Origin: Notospermus geniculatus
Taxonomy: Eukaryota; Nemertea; Pilidiophora; Heteronemertea; Lineidae
Assembly: GCA_002633025.1 (NCBI GenBank)
Contig: NMRB01002025.1
Location: forward strand, 20,431-84,430
Direction: 5' to 3'
Length of the DNA: 64,000 bases
The translations under genes and the position numbers were made by a program. Below, in pieces: positions 9,411-22,800 of the stretch. Each line of letters starts with the position of its first letter. The first letter of the stretch is position 1. Under the pieces are notes generated by a model. It had not been told where the DNA came from. It worked only from the letters and a program-made list of their open reading frames with translations, and did no database searches.

Positions 9411-11647
9411 CAGTCGAGGTAATTGCTAAACCACATTTTGGTTCCCGAAGCCACCGCTAGGGCTAGACTAACAAAACTGCAGACTGATATTTGGGGGGGG
9501 GGCCAGACGTCAAACTAACAAAACTGCAGACTGATATTTTTGGTTCCAATTTCTTGATTTCTTGGGCAATTTTGCAGATTTTTCACAGGTTGATCTTGTC
9601 TGCCTTTGCCTTGTATGTAGGCCTTGGCTATTCAAATAAACCAAAAATTTGGATGCAGTTTCGAGGGGGAGACTTTGGCGGGGGGGGGGCCGGGGGCAGG
9701 GGCAAATGTGCCCCGCCCCAGACCAAAAAGGGACAAAACAATTTTTTTCATGTAAAAGATCATTCCACCTCGGCTGGGTTGCACAAAACTCATGTTAGCG
9801 CTAACTTGGTGTTAATAGCGCTAACTTTATGTTAAATGACGTAAAAAGACAAGGGATTTCTACGTCATCTAACATAGGCCTAAAGTTTGNCCCCCCCCCC
9901 CCAGGCCATAAAATCTGGCTACGCCTTTTTCGAAACCACTGAACTTTATTTTTCAACACTGTCCCCACTTGGACCAGTTTAGTGCAGACTGTCATACTGG
10001 AAACTTCAGACCCCAAATTTTAAGTCTGCACTTTACTGGAGTTCGTGGAATAGCCCCGCCCTCTGACTGTCTCGTCTCGCTCCCCATCGCGAGAATTGAT
10101 AACCAGGAAGGAATTGTTTTTCACAAATTTTGCTGGTGTTGACTCGATAAAAAACACTGTTTCTCGTTCAGGAATTTGATATTTGGTAAGTACAATCGAT
10201 TTCCAAGTTAATTCTCCATTTATTTGCGGGTTTTTACATCATTCTGATTCTTCAGACGCGAGTGAGAGACGTTTTGGTGGTGGGTTCTCTGACATGTCTG
10301 GCTTGGTGGTGATGAAGCCTGATCTGCATGCTGATGCACTGGCACTGCTATACATGTAGGCCTATGTCTGAGCACTGTGTAGTTGTACGCGTCATGCACT
10401 GCGGATTACTTCAGTAAAGTAAAAGTAGAGTAGGTAAAGCAAATGAAGAATGGGAAAAGGATTAGACCTAGGCCTAGCTAGCTAGCCTAGGCCTAGGCTA
10501 AAAAAAGAAAATGTGTTTTGAATTCCATGAATTCGAGAGACTGAGTCTGAGATTAGTGTCAGTGAAAATCGGCGAGATGCGACGAGCACGTGACCGTCGT
10601 GAGGTCTTGGCCTTGCCCTGCCCCTCGGGAGTCGGCCTGTCGGGGGGCCCTGCTGGGGTAGCTAGGCCTAATAAATTACCCAGGTTAATTTGTGTATGCT
10701 AATTACGGGAGCAGCAGTGCAGTGGTCACGGTAGGCCGACGTAGGCCTAGGCCTACCGCCTGGTGACCTAGCTACACATTGCAGTGAGTCATTGTTGATG
10801 TTGTATAATGGGGTAATGTCATGATGTAACAAAATGATAGGCCCTAGATAAACATAAATGCTTCCTGACTTCTAAGACCGAACTTCCTCAGACATGTCAA
10901 ACTCATTTTTCATTCATGACTAGTTTGTGGATTATCTTCTGAATGAAACTTCATGAATGCCGGCAGAAGCCGGATCGGGAAGGCCGGACTACCGGTAATA
11001 AGAAGGGCTAAACCGATTTGTTTGAATTGAAGTAGGCCTTGGCATGCTTGGGCAGACCTGCGCGTAGACCTAGTCATGGTTTTTACGTGATGGTAGGCCT
11101 ACTAGCCCGGTCCTATCCTACCGTAAATAAAGGCCCCTTTAATACTTGTTTGTGACTTTGTGAGACTCCGCCCACAACATCCCCTATGTTTTTCTGGGGT
11201 ATGGAAGAATGGTGTTTTGATCACACATAAGAATATAAATGGTGTTTTTGTGAGCGATGCCAATGCATGGCCTCATTTCACGTTTTTTTTCAATGTTATT
11301 GAATCGTTATTGTGTTCAGTTTTCATTAAATTGTGTATATTGTAAATATGTCACACGCTGCTGTCATTTAGCATGATCACGATACATTGTACATGTAGCA
11401 CTGGCAGTTACAGTTACCAGGTGTTGATCATGGAGTGCTGTATTTACTTTTCATAATGTACACTGCCCCCAACAACCTACCCCCCCCCCCCCCAATTTTA
11501 TTCTTTGCACTGCGGTAATAACATCTGCGGTAATAGTGAGTACTATCAGTGTTCAAATGTTCAACTAAATGTAACCCTGTTGGCTATGAAAAAGACAGTA
11601 AGTCTGCAGCCAGGTAGGCCTATAGGCCTACATGTATACTTCATAGT

Positions 11648-11922
11648 NNNNNNNNNNNNNNNNNNNNNNNNNNNNNNNNNNNNNNNNNNNNNNNNNNNNN
11701 NNNNNNNNNNNNNNNNNNNNNNNNNNNNNNNNNNNNNNNNNNNNNNNNNNNNNNNNNNNNNNNNNNNNNNNNNNNNNNNNNNNNNNNNNNNNNNNNNNNN
11801 NNNNNNNNNNNNNNNNNNNNNNNNNNNNNNNNNNNNNNNNNNNNNNNNNNNNNNNNNNNNNNNNNNNNNNNNNNNNNNNNNNNNNNNNNNNNNNNNNNNN
11901 NNNNNNNNNNNNNNNNNNNNNN
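11648..11922. other. Assembly gap (275 N)
   Basis: Run of N. The sequence after it starts with a poly-C tract, a likely cause of the break. The long open frames reported across it are artefacts. Confidence 0.99.
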
Positions 11923-13647
11923 TGGAAAAAACTGCCCCCCCCCCCCCCCCGTCATTGCCTGTATTTCAAATGGGAGTGGTTTCTCAGTCTATTCCATCAG
12001 GCTCTGAAGATTCGTTTTGTTGGTCGGTTATTTTCAATGGTTTAGTTTCTGGTTCATCCAGTCCAACATGCCAAAAGGCACGTTTGCTACGACTGCGGCT
12101 GTCACTTCCTGACAATCTCACGATGTATACCTGAGGGTAGTTCCCGGTTGAATGAAGAATGGGAAGCATCAGGTATTGAAATATTTTTAAACAAAATCCG
12201 ACATGTCAGATATTCTCGTACATGTATGTGCTTGAAATATTTTCCATACACACACCAGTGTACCGGTATTCTAAAAACTGAACTAGACATACCTACTTTT
12301 GCTTTTAGCAAATTGATTTACATGCCATTCATATATATGATATATACACTACTAGTATGACATATTTTATGTTTGGGGGGGTGTCTTCACTTAAGTTACA
12401 TCGTACGTTACATGAATTTCCTCTTGTCTTAAAATAACTAAGTTCTGATGAGTTTCTTTTCCTCTTATTCTCATCCAAAATGCCATCTGCACAAACAAAG
12501 AAAACAAACTTGATGAAGCAATTCACATATCTGTTTCCAACCGGAAGCAGGACATTTGACTTGAGCCCCTTTCTAAGGAGGGTTCAAGGTAATTTGTCAT
12601 AGGACAACACCCCTCTGGGGATGGGAACGAAGGGTCTCAACATCCTGCCCTTGAAATGCCATTGTGTCATGCGGTGTGCCACAAATCAGACCATAAAAGG
12701 TCATAGTTGTTACATTAGATTCTTTGTGAATTGCCAGCATCCGTTTGATGAGTCGTGCTGCATTTCCAATTTTAAGTCGGAATTCCCACTTTGTTCAATT
12801 TGAATTGCCTCCTGGCTTCATGTTGTTATTGTTGTTTAAGACGGAAGTGAGAGAGGAGAGAGTCAATGAGGGTTACTCCCTTTTTACAAGACAATAGGGT
12901 TCAAGGTGAGACCCTTTTTATTTTCATGATGTTGCGCGTGGGACAACAGGAAGGGTCTAAAAAATGTAATGACTTGAGGGGGTGCTACTGATTAGTTCTA
13001 GGAAGCCTGGTACATTTTTTATGACAATATGCTAATCAGTACAAGACACTTCTTCAGTTTTCTTCCAGATCCAGTCACTGTCAATCTTGCCCATCTTTGA
13101 CTAATAAAAGTGCATTCAGATTTACATTTTTCACCAGTAACTCATCGTCTCCAAAGAAAGGGCTCATGATCACGCCATCTCACGCTAAGAAAAAACTGAT
13201 CATGGATTGTAGCCCCTTCTATTGTTTCCCCTCCCTCCACCCCTTTATTGTCCCTCACCGGAAGCTGAGGCATCTAAGGACATGGGAATTCTGCCCTTCC
13301 TGGTTCAAGGTGAGACCCTGTTGTCCCTACACAATAGAGGACTCCTACAGTGTACACCAGAGGAAGTGGGGTGTGCTTTGCCCCTAATTATAGAAAATTG
13401 CCCGTGTTGCTATTCATGGCACTGGCGCCTCTGTTTTTGGCTACTGTGTTTAGATCTCACTATCAGGGCACATGGTGGTGTTTATTCGTGTCTGGACATC
13501 GCACGGAATGTTGACACAATTTCAACTGTAGTGTAACCAGGGACACAGTTTGCTCCTCATCCTAGTATCATATGAAGTATTGGATTTTCCGTCTTGGCCA
13601 AAGCGAAAGTAGGCTATAAAAGAGGTCATTTTCTGGCTACCAGGATT

Positions 13648-13706
13648 TCCTCACTTGGATGGGGTCTTCCCCCTTGCAAAGGCACAAGGTACAAGGCACC
13701 ACAGCC
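13648..13706 (-). repeat. Fragment of SINE family B
   Basis: It matches the body of the SINE at 14650-14912 (tcacttggatggggtctt, cacaaggtacaaggcacc on the plus strand) and lacks the tRNA-like head. Confidence 0.5.
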
Positions 13707-13802
13707 ATGACAGCAGCTTCTCCCATGTGTGATGTGACGGGACATGTTGGGCTCTGGTGTATAGTAACTCTGTATGAAACCAGATCAGATTCAAACTAAG
13801 TG

Positions 13803-13953
13803 CAGTGTTTCCGCCAGAGGGTACTACTAAGGGTACTAATATGTTAGTAGTACACTCAAAGGAACAGAAAAGGGCCATTTTCCTTAATTTCATGGGGGTT
13901 TTGCTGATTTTGACGAAATTAGTGCCTCAAAAAAATATCTGGCAGAAACCCTG
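13803..13953. mobile_element. hAT-like MITE, copy 1
   Basis: ~150-bp element with inverted ends cagtgtttccgccaga and tctggcagaaaccctg. The interior gggtactaa...gaacagaaaa is shared with 16585-16727 and 47894-48035. CAGNGTTTC ends resemble hAT termini. No clear 8-bp target duplication is seen, so the superfamily is inferred. Confidence 0.6.
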
Positions 13954-14649
13954 AAATGGACCTGAAAACCAAGGCTACATGTATCAGGTCTCCTCAGTTT
14001 TCTGTTCAATATTTTGAAAAATACCTCCAGAATTCTCTCACAGATCACTCGTGACGACAGACCCTAAAAAATGTTGACAATGAATGAGTTAAACAAAGAA
14101 AAAAAATGTGTGGCCTGAATGCCAAAACACGGCATTTCCATCTAGAAATTAGATGGCAATCAACGAAATCCTTGTGATTTAAAGAGGTTGTTCAGATGCA
14201 AATTTTGTATTCATTTCTGAAGTGCTTTCTTCCTTCTTCTTGCATGCTTAATGGTTTACATTGTTAATGATAATATCAACATCATGCACGCAGTCATGCT
14301 TATTGGCCGGATGGCGTGATACTCCGACTTTACTCGGATCAGCTGCAGATTGCTTGTGATACGGACGGTTTGCCTCATGACTTTATGCGGACTCCACCCC
14401 ACAGTCCAGAGTCCGATTTGCAATCAACTCAAACACAAACTCCTTAGAATTTGTCATGCTGATACTTTTCACTTGAGATTCATTTCTTTGGCAGTCCTGC
14501 AGGCATAAGGACATTTTGTGTGTAGGCTTCTGGATATTACTGCATTGTCGTAATGTGAGTACTGATTATGTATGGTAGTGTCATCACCAGCAACTTCATT
14601 GAGTCCATGGAATTCATTGCTTCTTAAATCTTCGATGTATTGTATTTGT

Positions 14650-14912
14650 ATGTTTCCATAAGGGCCGAAGCCATAGCATTTATTGGCCCCAGTAAGTAAG
14701 GAAGAGGCCATCTCACATATGTCGCAAGCTGTTCGTGTTGCTCACTTGGGTGGGGTCTTTTACTTGCCCTTGCAAGGCACAAGGTACAAGGCACAATGGC
14801 TTATACTGTCCCATGCGACGGACTGAAGAGCCAGGGGTGATTAATCCCATACATTGTAGCCTGGATTCGAACCCCGGACCGGCCGCTTGCTAAGCGGACA
14901 TGATAACGACTA
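14650..14912 (-). repeat. tRNA-derived SINE, family B, fuller copy
   Basis: Minus strand: TAGTCGTTATCATGTCCGC, TTAGCAAGCGG and B box GGGTTCGAATCC form a tRNA-like head. The body matches 4330-4553, including ggactgaagagccagggg and gcccttgcaaggcac on the plus strand. Confidence 0.65.
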
Positions 14913-15396
14913 GGCTTCATTGCCATTGTCGAGGCTACTCCTGCCCGAAATGGTGATCGGCATAAGCCAGACTTTATTGATACAAAAGAAAGTCTACATA
15001 CTGTATAAATTGGCTATTGTAGGCAAAGTGTAGGCTGATTCTTGGAACCCGGTGTATTAAGTCACATGTAAGTCTGGGCCATGAACTTGGCTGGCTTAGA
15101 ATAACTTTATTGGCCATTACAAATTGTGAACATCACTTTCTACTAAGTAAACGTAATCCCGGAGATACTTCACTGTCAGGTAGCATGTTTTTATGATTTA
15201 AAGAAGAAAAAATTCTGCGGTTTTTCTACCTTGCTGAGGTATATCTCTTGCGTTATGATACATGTGAAGATATCGTGTTGGCTCCTTAGCCAAAGGTACT
15301 AAGTTCATCTCAGGAATTTTGAAAAACATTTTTATGATCTTACTACGGTGAGCTCAGAGAAATACTACGGAAAATTTTTGTAGTCTGTTTCTGTGG

Positions 15397-16041
15397 CTTA
15401 AAGCTGAACTTAATAGATATAAACCCCAAGCGGCAGAGGTAGAAATTACAAACAACCATCCGCCATGTTTTGAACAGCCACCAAACATCATACACCCTCT
15501 CGGACGGTCACAGTTGGTTTCACTTGCCACCACGCTCTTGAACAGTAAAGATCTCAGCACAGCTGTCAAATGAGAAAAAACGAAAAATAATCCGTGACAG
15601 TACCAAGATTCGAACCCACACACCCCTGATCGATTGGCGATCCTTTTTCTGTATGCGCCACGAAGACTGCTTGCGTGCACAGCGGCAATTCCGATCGCTT
15701 TATTTCCTCATGGAGATCTTCAAAACTACAACGGCTTTTACTGTAGATCGGCGCCGTTGTATGCAAGCAGTCTTCGTGGCGCAAATAGAAAGAGGTCGGC
15801 CAACTGGTCAGGGGTTGGTGGGTTCGAATCTCGGAACCATCAAAGATTATTTTTCTTTTTTTCTCATCTGGCGGTTGTGCTGAGATCTTTACTGTTCAAG
15901 AGCGTGGTGGCGAGTGAAACCAACTGTGACCGTCCGAGAGGGTGTATTCATGTTCGGTGGCTGTTCAAAACATGGCGGATGGTTGTTTGTAATTTCTACC
16001 TCTGCCGCTTGGGGTTAATATCTATTAAGTTCAGCTTTAAG
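15397..16041. repeat. Large foldback with ~290-bp arms
   Basis: Arms 15397-15688 and about 15754-16041 are near-perfect inverted copies around a ~65-bp centre. The outer ends are cttaaagctgaacttaatag and its complement. Each arm contains a tRNA-like B box (gattcgaaccc / gggttcgaatctc) and the word cacgaagactgcttg close to the centre. It looks like two head-to-head tRNA-derived units or a foldback transposon. It carries no credible coding sequence. Confidence 0.8.
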
Positions 16042-16211
16042 ATGAGGGGAGAACGGATTGGCTGTCAAATGGTCACCATTTTGTTTCCAGATTCAAAGTT
16101 TTAGTACGGCGTACACAACAAGTTACTTATGTCTGTCAGTTATTGAACAACAGTAGCTGGATTGGTTACTGTAGAAGAGTTTACATCCGATAGTGACATT
16201 GTAACTTCACC

Positions 16212-16546
16212 CAGGGTTTCCACCAGGATTTTCAAGGTGGGGGGATAAAAGAAAATTTAAAAAAATTTTTTTTTTGAAAAAAAAAATTTTGAAATTTTTT
16301 TTTTTTAGTTTTTTTTGTTAAAAATGGCCTCCAGAGTCATTTTTTACATTCCAAAATGCAAAATTAGTCTTCCTTCTGCATGAAAATTGCATTTGAAATG
16401 TAACAAATTAAAGAAAAACACTACTGAAGTGAAAATAGTGATATTTGAAAAAGGTTAGTCTGCAAACTTGAGGGGGGGATATCCCCCCTTGCCTCAATCA
16501 TGGGGGGGATAAATCCCCACCGTCCCCCCCTCTGTATGAAACACTG
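16212..16546. mobile_element. hAT-like terminal-repeat element
   Basis: Ends cagggtttc and gaaacactg in inverted orientation, followed inward by ggtggggggat and atccccaccg. The interior is A/T homopolymer-rich. The end words match those of the shorter hAT-like MITEs nearby; the interior does not. Confidence 0.4.
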
Positions 16547-16584
16547 TCACCGCACGACCATGTGCGGCATTTTGGCATTGCCAC

Positions 16585-16727
16585 CAGGGTCTCTGCCAGA
16601 AATTTCTTTGAGGATACTAAATTCTTCAAAATCAGCAAAAACCCCATGAAATTAAAGAAAATGGCCTTTTTCTGTTCTTTTGAGGGTACTAGCATCGTAC
16701 CCTTAGTACCCTCTGGCGGAAACACTG
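16585..16727. mobile_element. hAT-like MITE, copy 2
   Basis: ~143 bp, ends cagggtctctgccagaaa and tctggcggaaacactg, opposite in orientation to 13803-13953 and parallel to 47894-48035. It sits just upstream of the first SOCS7-like coding exon. Confidence 0.6.
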
Positions 16728-16858
16728 GCCACCTGTAGTGTTGACGTTGTGTTTTCTGACAGCCATAGAATGGCAGCATGTATTATATGAATTATGACAT
16801 CACAATGAGATTCCTCTATAAAATGACTTCATCTCGATTTCCTTTCTTGTCGTTTCAG

Positions 16859-19800
16859 CCCCCCACTATGTGACGTCATGTGACCATGGCATCATTTCGT
16901 AAAAAGATAAAGACGAAGTTTACGTCAGCAAAACATGGCCGCTACAGTTTGGAGGATTCCAGCGCCACGCCGAAGGTCCTGCTGCAAAAAATTAGCCACC
17001 ATGTGGAGAGTGACCAAGGGCAGACACTTTACAGTGACAGTGGTGGGTTAATTAAGTCCAAAAACGAGGAGGGCGTTGCTGATGTCCCGGGGGATGATCC
17101 AGGTCATGTGATTGTTCAGAATAAAACGAGTAAAGAGGACAAATTTTCACAGGATTTGGTATGGAAAGCCAACGTCCGTCGGTCAAAATCTGATATACGT
17201 CATGGAACTGGGAATAGCGAGTTTTATGATACCGAGGGTCGGGATTTGGGTAGCAGTTCAGGGAAGAACGAAAAACGAGATGAGGTTTCGAAGCGGTCTA
17301 AGTTTGGTTCGTGGAAAGGCAGACGTACTAAGACTGATCAAAATCAAAATAAACCCGTGGAGTCAGAGTCAAAGCCGTCGGAGTCTTCAGTTGTTTGGTA
17401 CACTCAGGCAGAACTGGATGCCATGGGTGTCGGCGATGAATCGCAGACGCCGAGTTCTATGGCTGATGTATCGGAACGTCCGCAACCAGCATCCAAGGTG
17501 AAAGGTTCGACCGTTTGGTTCGAACCGGTGAATGATTCCAACGCTGTGGTTCGGACTTCGATTGATTCTGGTTACGAGAAGTCACCAGACCCTACCCTAG
17601 ATTTTGACGTCCTGTTGCCAAATTTGGCTTTGTTGTCCGAGCAGCCGAATTTGTCAACGGCTTCTATGGCTGGTGATTCACAGTCTGAACCTTGTCTTTC
17701 TAAAGAAAAACCTGATTCCGTTGTTGCAGAAGTTGCGAGTTCTGCGGCCGGAACCCATGATTCAGCAGTGCAAAACATGGATTCTGGGAATCTTGGTGGT
17801 CCATCTTCCAGTTCTTCTGATCCGACAAATTCACAGCCGCGTAAAAGTCAGGAAGGCTTGGAATGTAGTGCTGATATGGCGATCTCTCGTGATGATGTCA
17901 ATGTTACCTCAAAAACCTCATCAAATTCAAACCTGTCATCAGTGCTTGTCTCTGCAGCAGACCGTAGTTCATTCAATCTTGCGGAACCACAGTCAGACAT
18001 ACCAAATTCTTGTAAAGATAACGTGAAACCAGAACCAGTCGCACTTACTGGACTCCCCACATCCACTTTTGAGAATCTCCCAACTGACTTATCTTCAGGG
18101 TTGAAACTAAGTGATGAGCCCCCTGAGCACTGCATACTGGGCCAAGGTAGCCTTCTCACAGCCACCAATGAGAATGTACTATGTAGTTCACTGGCTACTA
18201 CAGCTGATACTACGAGTGCACCTGGCCATAAAAATAGAGCCGCCGTGCCTGAGGATCACTGGGGAAATGGCCCAAGACAGATGCAGGAAGTGAATGTTAA
18301 AAATAACACAGAGGGGAATTCTAGTACAGATACTTTAGAGAATGAAGGTTCGTTACTTACTAGTGGCGATGCTCCTAGTGGGGTTACAATTTCTCATGGA
18401 ATTTCTTCGCGTTTTTCTGCCAGTTGTGTTGATTCTAATAGTACCTTGTTACCTCGAGGTCAAAATGAACTTCTTGGGGCCAGCGTAAATTCCTGTACTG
18501 ATACAGACTTGCCTGTTAGTGATACTGGAGTACAAAATATTCATACTCGGAATGATACAAAATACTCGGATTCGGAAGTCAGTAATATGGATACTGGGAC
18601 TGCTGATGCTGACCACGAAATTCTCCAGAAAAATTTGCAAGAAGTGTCAACTAGAGATCGGGTCGGCGGCGAGGACAGCGGCCAACAAATTGTATTCTCC
18701 GCTGATTCGGAGATAAATGCAATCGTGAAAAACTACGACAATGTTTTCTTTAAGAAAACAGGAAATAAGTGTATTACTCTTATTGGCGATGAGCCAGTCA
18801 ATCCAGACGGTGTCCGGACTCCTCCTGATTGCGAGACAAAAATACTGAATCTAAATGGCTGTGAGATTGTTCAGTTGCCTGCGAAAGAAGTCGATGAGTG
18901 CGTGGATTATGCTGGCCAGCAAAGTGATGACAATAACTTAGCGGACAGCTCGGAAGAGGTTGAGAAGCCTGATGGTAGCTTGGAGAGCGTGGACAAACTC
19001 AAGATCTCAGATGGCATAAAATTTGCAGGGAGTGTAGATGCCAGTTGCGGGAAGGGCCAGAACATCGTGGGTGATCGAGATGCAGTTGATGGACTTGACG
19101 GTGCATTCAGCCGGCACGATACCAGCGCAGAAAGTGCCGAGAAACACAACAGCAGTATGGATAGCCAGACAGACGTACCCCTGATCATTTTTGAGATGGA
19201 CGAGGACGAAACAATCGGTAAGGCTCGTCCAGACGTCACGCAACGTACCGGTACTGAAAGTAGTTCCGAGACTAGACGCTGTTGCTGTTCCTGCCATATT
19301 AAGACACCTGCAAATGTCGAAACGAATGTTGTCAAGAAGTTAGTGAAACGATCGTGTTCAGATGAACCCATGGGGGACTTTCTACGGTCTCGGGGATTTC
19401 AAAACATAGGGAACGGGTGTAGCAGCATATCTGAACCGACAGAACTGAACAGTCTTGGCCAGGAAGGTAATAAATCTGAACCGATGGTGTCAAATTTGAC
19501 GAATACTGCTGCGACAGGTGATTCCAAAACTGGTGCTATTGTTGGAGGGAACACTGATCTGACTGTGTGGAATGATTTATCGGGGAATTTAGCAACGTCA
19601 ACAAAACCTTTCAGTTGTCCCGAGCTGTCTGTAAATAATCTTGAATCTCCGCCTCCGATCGTGCCTCGGAGGAAAAGCAACGATCCTCTACCACCATTAC
19701 CGCCCACAAAATCACTCAATATACCTCAAAATGATCCGTCTGTGACACATCAAACAAACGCACTTCCAGTTCCGAAATTTCGACACTTTGCGTGCGGACA

Positions 19801-22800
19801 CCAGGTTCCGATTGTACCGCCAAGACCAGAACGGCCGACGGGGAAGTTGAGGTTTTCTTCACCGGCGGCGCTGCAGAATGAAACGTATGCAATGCTGAAA
19901 GATGTTCGTGTGGAAAATGCGCTGCATAAAGCAGGAGTACGGACTCGGCGGGTCAAGCCGGCTGCACCTCCGGCAGGTGTGGCCGCAAGGCGTAGTAAGT
20001 CAATGTACTGTGATAACCGTACTTACGTTGATACATGTGATATCAGTTCTGGTGTGAACACGGGGTGTGACTGCGAGTCCAGTCGGAGTCGGTACGCACC
20101 ATCGAAAAAGACATTGGATGATGTCCCGCCTCCTGTGCCCAAGCGTAACTACTCATTATACATGCATCGAAACCAACAGCGGGTGCGGGAGAACAGGTCT
20201 TCGAGTGATAGCGAGTCTAGCAGCAGCGCAAATTCATTGGACGACCTTCCAAATCTGAATAAGAAAAAACGTGCAATTCCTAATGAGTATATTGACAGCG
20301 ATGAGTTCCCGCGTTCACCGGCATCGAATGAGGATCTGCGGCGCTGGGAGGATGCGTTGTCATTGCCGACGGAGCCGGACGATCCCGCGAGTGCAAACCT
20401 TTTCCATATACATAATTCTATCTGTGATATGTGTCGCTCGCGTAGCCAGGGAAAGAAAATGAACTCGCCTTGTAAAAATCCAACTATCGCCTCAGGACTA
20501 CGGCCGGTTAGTTCCGGGACACTTCACCCGTTATGCTTCAATCGGGACGAAGTGAAATTCATTCGTACGAGCGGTCTACAGCTCGACCCGGGGACGGGAA
20601 GGCCAGTTAATCCGTCGGGCATTCCTGGTAACTTTTACGACTCGGATTCGGAATCGGACAGCGGTATCGGGACGGAAATTACAAAAAGTCGGAGTAGCAG
20701 TAGTGGTGAGATGACCCGTTGTGAACGATATAGTCAAAGTCTCCAAAAACCTAACGCTGTTTACGCAAGATCACAAAAAGCGAAGTCGTTACCGCAGAAT
20801 TTTGCAAACCGGACTTATATATCTGACGCCATTTTCCATGAAAATGCTTCGAAATCGAAACCAGGGATGAATGACGACTCAGTGGTTGATATTCCTAGCC
20901 ACAACCCACCGCCGGTTCCGAAGCGAAATTATTCGTCAAAACATCAGTCGATGCAGTCTGTGCCAAGCAACCCGCCGCCGCCAGTCCCCCGACAAGTGAT
21001 GTTGAACTCAAATAATCGTTCGTTCTCGGATGAGGATCTCATGAACGAACCCATTCATATGTCTCTACAGGAAGTGTTGTCGGATTCGGCTGGCGATTGG
21101 CGGCATTTGGAAGACAGAAGTAATCGGCAGGAACAACATCGTCCACTGAGCTGTAGCCCAACCCAGAACTACATGCGACATATTCAACCAAGTGTTCTCG
21201 CGGACACGGCCTCGTCAAGTCTACAAAAACGGAAATCGGAGCACACGGACTCGAGCGACGAAGGATCAAAAGACAAACCACCGACGGTCCCGCCGCGCGA
21301 GAAGAAGAAAAATCCTCTAAGCGCCCTCTTTAAACCAAAACAAAAGCTCGGGAATATCTTTCATCGTAAGAGTAAGGACAAGTCGTCGAGCCTGAAGCCC
21401 CCACAGCGGAGACTGCCCCCGTTGCCGCCACCTCAGGAACAGGAGGTAATCTTGTGTTCCGAAGATGGAGATTCTGCAACATCGCCGACAGTTGGCGCTT
21501 GTGGCGGGATAGAGAGCGAGAAAGGTAAGTTTTGGAATAGCGTAGTGAAATCCGCAGAATATCTTTGAAAATCTTTCAAAATTGATGATTACAATATGTG
21601 GCCTGCTAGTTCTCCCAATGACGTCGTGGCTATTCATCGTCCAAGCATGACAAACGTAACACTACCAACATGACCAAACGCATCCCCTTTGACTTTTATT
21701 TTACATAAACTTTTGTGCCCATGTCCGCGCTTTTCCAGCTTAGCGTGCCAGTGGCCGTTGAATGGTATTAGTAAGCTTCTGATGTCATATGGTGAGAACT
21801 GCTACACTACCATCTTTGTTGGAAAGGTCTACTGCTGTGCTAGCTGTACAAGACATAAGTTCTCAAACTAGGCTTTCGTCCGACACCGATGGCCATCAGC
21901 CAGACATCTCTATACATGTAGATTCTAAGGGTACTTTGATTTCCATTTCAGAAGGACATAACTCTAGCAACTTCATCGATAGTCTGATCCGCTTACGAGA
22001 GGTGAGTATTTCAGCTCTAACATGTCCAATGCCAAATGTTTGTCAGTTTCAATACTGTCTGTCTATTATGAAATCTGAAACAATCTATTTCTTAGTTCGT
22101 TGAGGCCCACCTTCTGAGCGACATGGGACTTCTTTTGCCATCGGGTCACATACATGTATGGCCTGGGCTGGATTCGAACCCGGGACCTTCCGCTATTTAG
22201 TAAACAGTCCATTCGTCCCCATGGTCCCATAGATTAGAATGTACATGTACACTGTAGCTAAGGAAACTGCTAAACTCTTTGTGATGGCCCAAGAAGGGGA
22301 TTATGCATGCCATACATTAGACACATTTATAGAGTGTATATGTCATACATGTATATGAAACGTGCATTTTGCTGTTATTCATATAGAAGTTAATACACCA
22401 TGTATGATCTCATTATGTCAAACCGTGCTTATCGTAAATCAATTTGTATAATATGTTGAGTTGAGAGGATGACAAACTGCGGTTTGGAGAAAAAACTAAT
22501 CACTATTGTCGAGTTATCACGGTCGATCTTATTGTGTACGGCCGAGTACTGAAGGAATTAATGAAGATAATGAACTCTTGGGACTTGTAAATTATTACCA
22601 ACGCAATGGGCCTCTTGTTATTCAGTTGTTCTAGCGAGGCACTTCATTCCTACTTCAACTGAGGTGATTAAGTGAAGAGATGAATTAGAATGCATGTGCG
22701 GTAGATTATTTTGAGGACATTCCAGCCAGGACATGGTTCCTGCAGCTTTTCAGTCTGCAAATTCAAGGCCTTCTAAGGCTTTCCAAGGCCAAAATCAAGG

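Larger units (their letters stand above)
9316..16858. other. Repeat-rich intergenic DNA between NOP58 and SOCS7
   Basis: No protein gene recognised. It contains poly-C joins at about 9890 and 11480, an N gap, SINEs, hAT-like MITEs and a large foldback (listed separately). A GC-richer stretch at 10050-10200 ending in a donor-like GTAAGT (about 10186) could be a 5' UTR exon of the SOCS7-like gene, whose coding exon begins with an acceptor at 16858. I cannot confirm this. At 10464-10500 there is a near-palindrome of cctaggcctagctagctagc type. Confidence 0.45.

Noticed and set aside
11505-12134. 209-residue open frame across the N gap, and similar frames at 31573-32252
   Set aside because: Frames are produced by N runs; flanking residues show no coding character.
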